From contig NZ_CAJHCP010000015.1 in the NCBI RefSeq assembly GCF_904848625.1, positions 1 to 64,000 on the forward strand: a DNA stretch of 64,000 bases, in the 5' to 3' direction. The stretch is from Paraburkholderia metrosideri (GTDB lineage Bacteria; Pseudomonadota; Gammaproteobacteria; Burkholderiales; Burkholderiaceae). The notes below the pieces were generated by a model. It was not told the DNA's origin. It saw only the letters and a list, made by a program, of their open reading frames with translations, and did no database searches. Position 1 is the stretch's first letter. Each line of letters begins with the position of its first letter. Shown here piece after piece: positions 63,074-64,000 of the stretch. Both the position numbers and the translations under genes were made by a program.

Positions 63074-63139
63074 GATTTGCTCCGAAGATGTCATGGCGGC
63101 GACGCCCGTGTATCGGCTCGCGCGGGGTTTGCGCGTGCG

Positions 63140-63940
63140 TTACACCGTGCCAGCCTGTTTCTGCATGAAGTGTTTCTGCACCGCCTGCGCCGCGCCCTTG
63201 AGCATGCCCATATCCGCGCAGACGGCAATGACGCGGCAGCCCATCGACAGATAACGGTCCGCGTCGGCCTGCACGGGCGCGAGAATGCCACTCGATTTGC
63301 CCGCCGCCTTCGCGCGTTCGAACACGTGCGCGATGGCCTGTTGCACGTCGGGATGATTCGCGTTGCCGAGGTGGCCGTAACCGGCAGCAAGATCGGACGG
63401 TCCGACGAACACCGCGTCGACGCCTTCGACCGCTAGAATCTCGTCGATGGCATCCACCGCTTTGCGGCTTTCGATCTGCACGATCACGCAGACGTTGTCA
63501 TTGGCGATGTCGAAGTAGTCGGGCACCGTCGCGAAGTGGTTGCCGCGATGGCTGACCGACACGCCGCGAATACCCTGCGGCGGGTAGCGTGTGGCGGCCA
63601 CGGCGCGGGCTGCGTCGTCGGCGCTTTCGATGAACGGCACGAGGAAATTGGAGAAGCCGCTGTCGAGCAGGCGCTTGATGAACACGCTGTCATTGGCCGG
63701 CGGTCGCACGACGGGAGCGCTCGCGCTATCCTTGAGCGACATCAGTTGAGGGATCAGCGTGAGGACGTCGTTCGGCGCGTGCTCGGCATCGAGCAGCATC
63801 CAGTCGAAGCCGACGATGCCCAGCAGTTCCGTGACAATCGGGCTGGCGAGCGACGACCAGCAGCCGATCTGGGTCTCGCCGCCGCAAACCGCGCGACGGA
63901 AGCGATTAGGCAAGGCCTGGTAGGGCGTGACGGCGGGCAT
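63140..63940 (-). CDS. garL: 2-dehydro-3-deoxyglucarate aldolase (HpcH/HpaI family, GarL-like)
   Basis: 266 residues. The HpcH/HpaI fold is seen in IGCWSSLASPIVTELLG, FDWMLLDAEHAPND (metal and substrate side chains), VQIESRKAVDAI with the metal-ligand Glu, and FVGPSDLAAGYG with the ligand Asp. GarL cleaves 5-keto-4-deoxyglucarate to pyruvate and tartronate semialdehyde. The ribosome site gaggaga precedes the start. An HpaI-type 4-hydroxy-2-oxoheptanedioate role is the alternative; the garR neighbour favours GarL. Confidence 0.85.
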   Translation of the reverse strand: MPAVTPYQALPNRFRRAVCGGETQIGCWSSLASPIVTELLGIVGFDWMLLDAEHAPNDVLTLIPQLMSLKDSASAPVVRPPANDSVFIKRLLDSGFSNFLVPFIESADDAARAVAATRYPPQGIRGVSVSHRGNHFATVPDYFDIANDNVCVIVQIESRKAVDAIDEILAVEGVDAVFVGPSDLAAGYGHLGNANHPDVQQAIAHVFERAKAAGKSSGILAPVQADADRYLSMGCRVIAVCADMGMLKGAAQAVQKHFMQKQAGTV

Positions 63941-64000
63941 GATGTCTCCTCGAACTTCAATGGATCAGGCGAGCTTCGACGACAGTGGATTGAAATGTTA

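Overview
The window is GC-rich and densely coded, with long antisense shadow ORFs and no tRNA, rRNA, phage, IS element or CRISPR array that I can recognise. A galactofuranose-type ytfQRT-yjfF operon, a complete biotin-independent malonate decarboxylase operon, CIO-type quinol oxidase, pectin/uronate genes and many LysR/GntR regulators point to a versatile soil- or plant-associated betaproteobacterium. It is most likely Burkholderia sensu lato (Paraburkholderia-like). That assignment is inference from gene content and codon bias, not a database result.

Layout. 0.2-11.4 kb is a mixed block: a LysR regulator with a repeat-encoded tail divergent from a FUSC exporter, a small secreted protein, a succinate-type CoA transferase, GlsB/YeaQ and MgtC membrane proteins, a periplasmic protein, a membrane metallophosphoesterase, a RutE-like nitroreductase and an AlkB dioxygenase. 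11.7-16.7 kb is the ytfQRT-yjfF sugar ABC operon, with a hairpin after the binding-protein gene. 16.7-25.3 kb is mdcABCDEGH behind a GntR regulator, divergent from an MFS carrier that probably imports malonate. 25.4-27.4 kb is a DMT exporter divergent from a LysR gene.

27.4-35.7 kb holds six collinear minus-strand genes: OprB-like porin, secreted beta-propeller, Tat-exported EfeB/DyP peroxidase and a complete Fe(III)-type ABC transporter. A good sigma70-like promoter with a Fur-box-like sequence beside its -35 lies upstream. I read this as one iron-acquisition system running from outer membrane to cytoplasm, and it is one of the most interesting parts of the window. 36.0-37.6 kb carries an arylamine N-acetyltransferase and an ICMT-like methyltransferase. 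37.9-43.9 kb is a polar amino acid ABC transporter, then a HAL/PAL homologue that has lost the MIO-forming tripeptide, then a HutC-type regulator. Two operator-like palindromes fitting the HutC-family consensus precede the operon.

44.0-49.5 kb holds an orphan ModA-like binding protein, a 1138-residue GMC oxidoreductase/alpha-beta hydrolase fusion whose nucleophile elbow carries Cys, and a small sigma-factor-like protein just upstream of it. 49.9-52.9 kb is a hybrid histidine kinase convergent with a NarL-type response regulator; an octamer-repeat, G-quadruplex-prone stretch separates them. 53.3-55.9 kb is the quinol oxidase cioAB with a DUF2474 protein. 57.2-63.9 kb is a pectin/uronate module: uronate dehydrogenase, MFS uronate/aldarate carrier, GH28 lipoprotein, tartronate semialdehyde reductase and a GarL-like aldolase.
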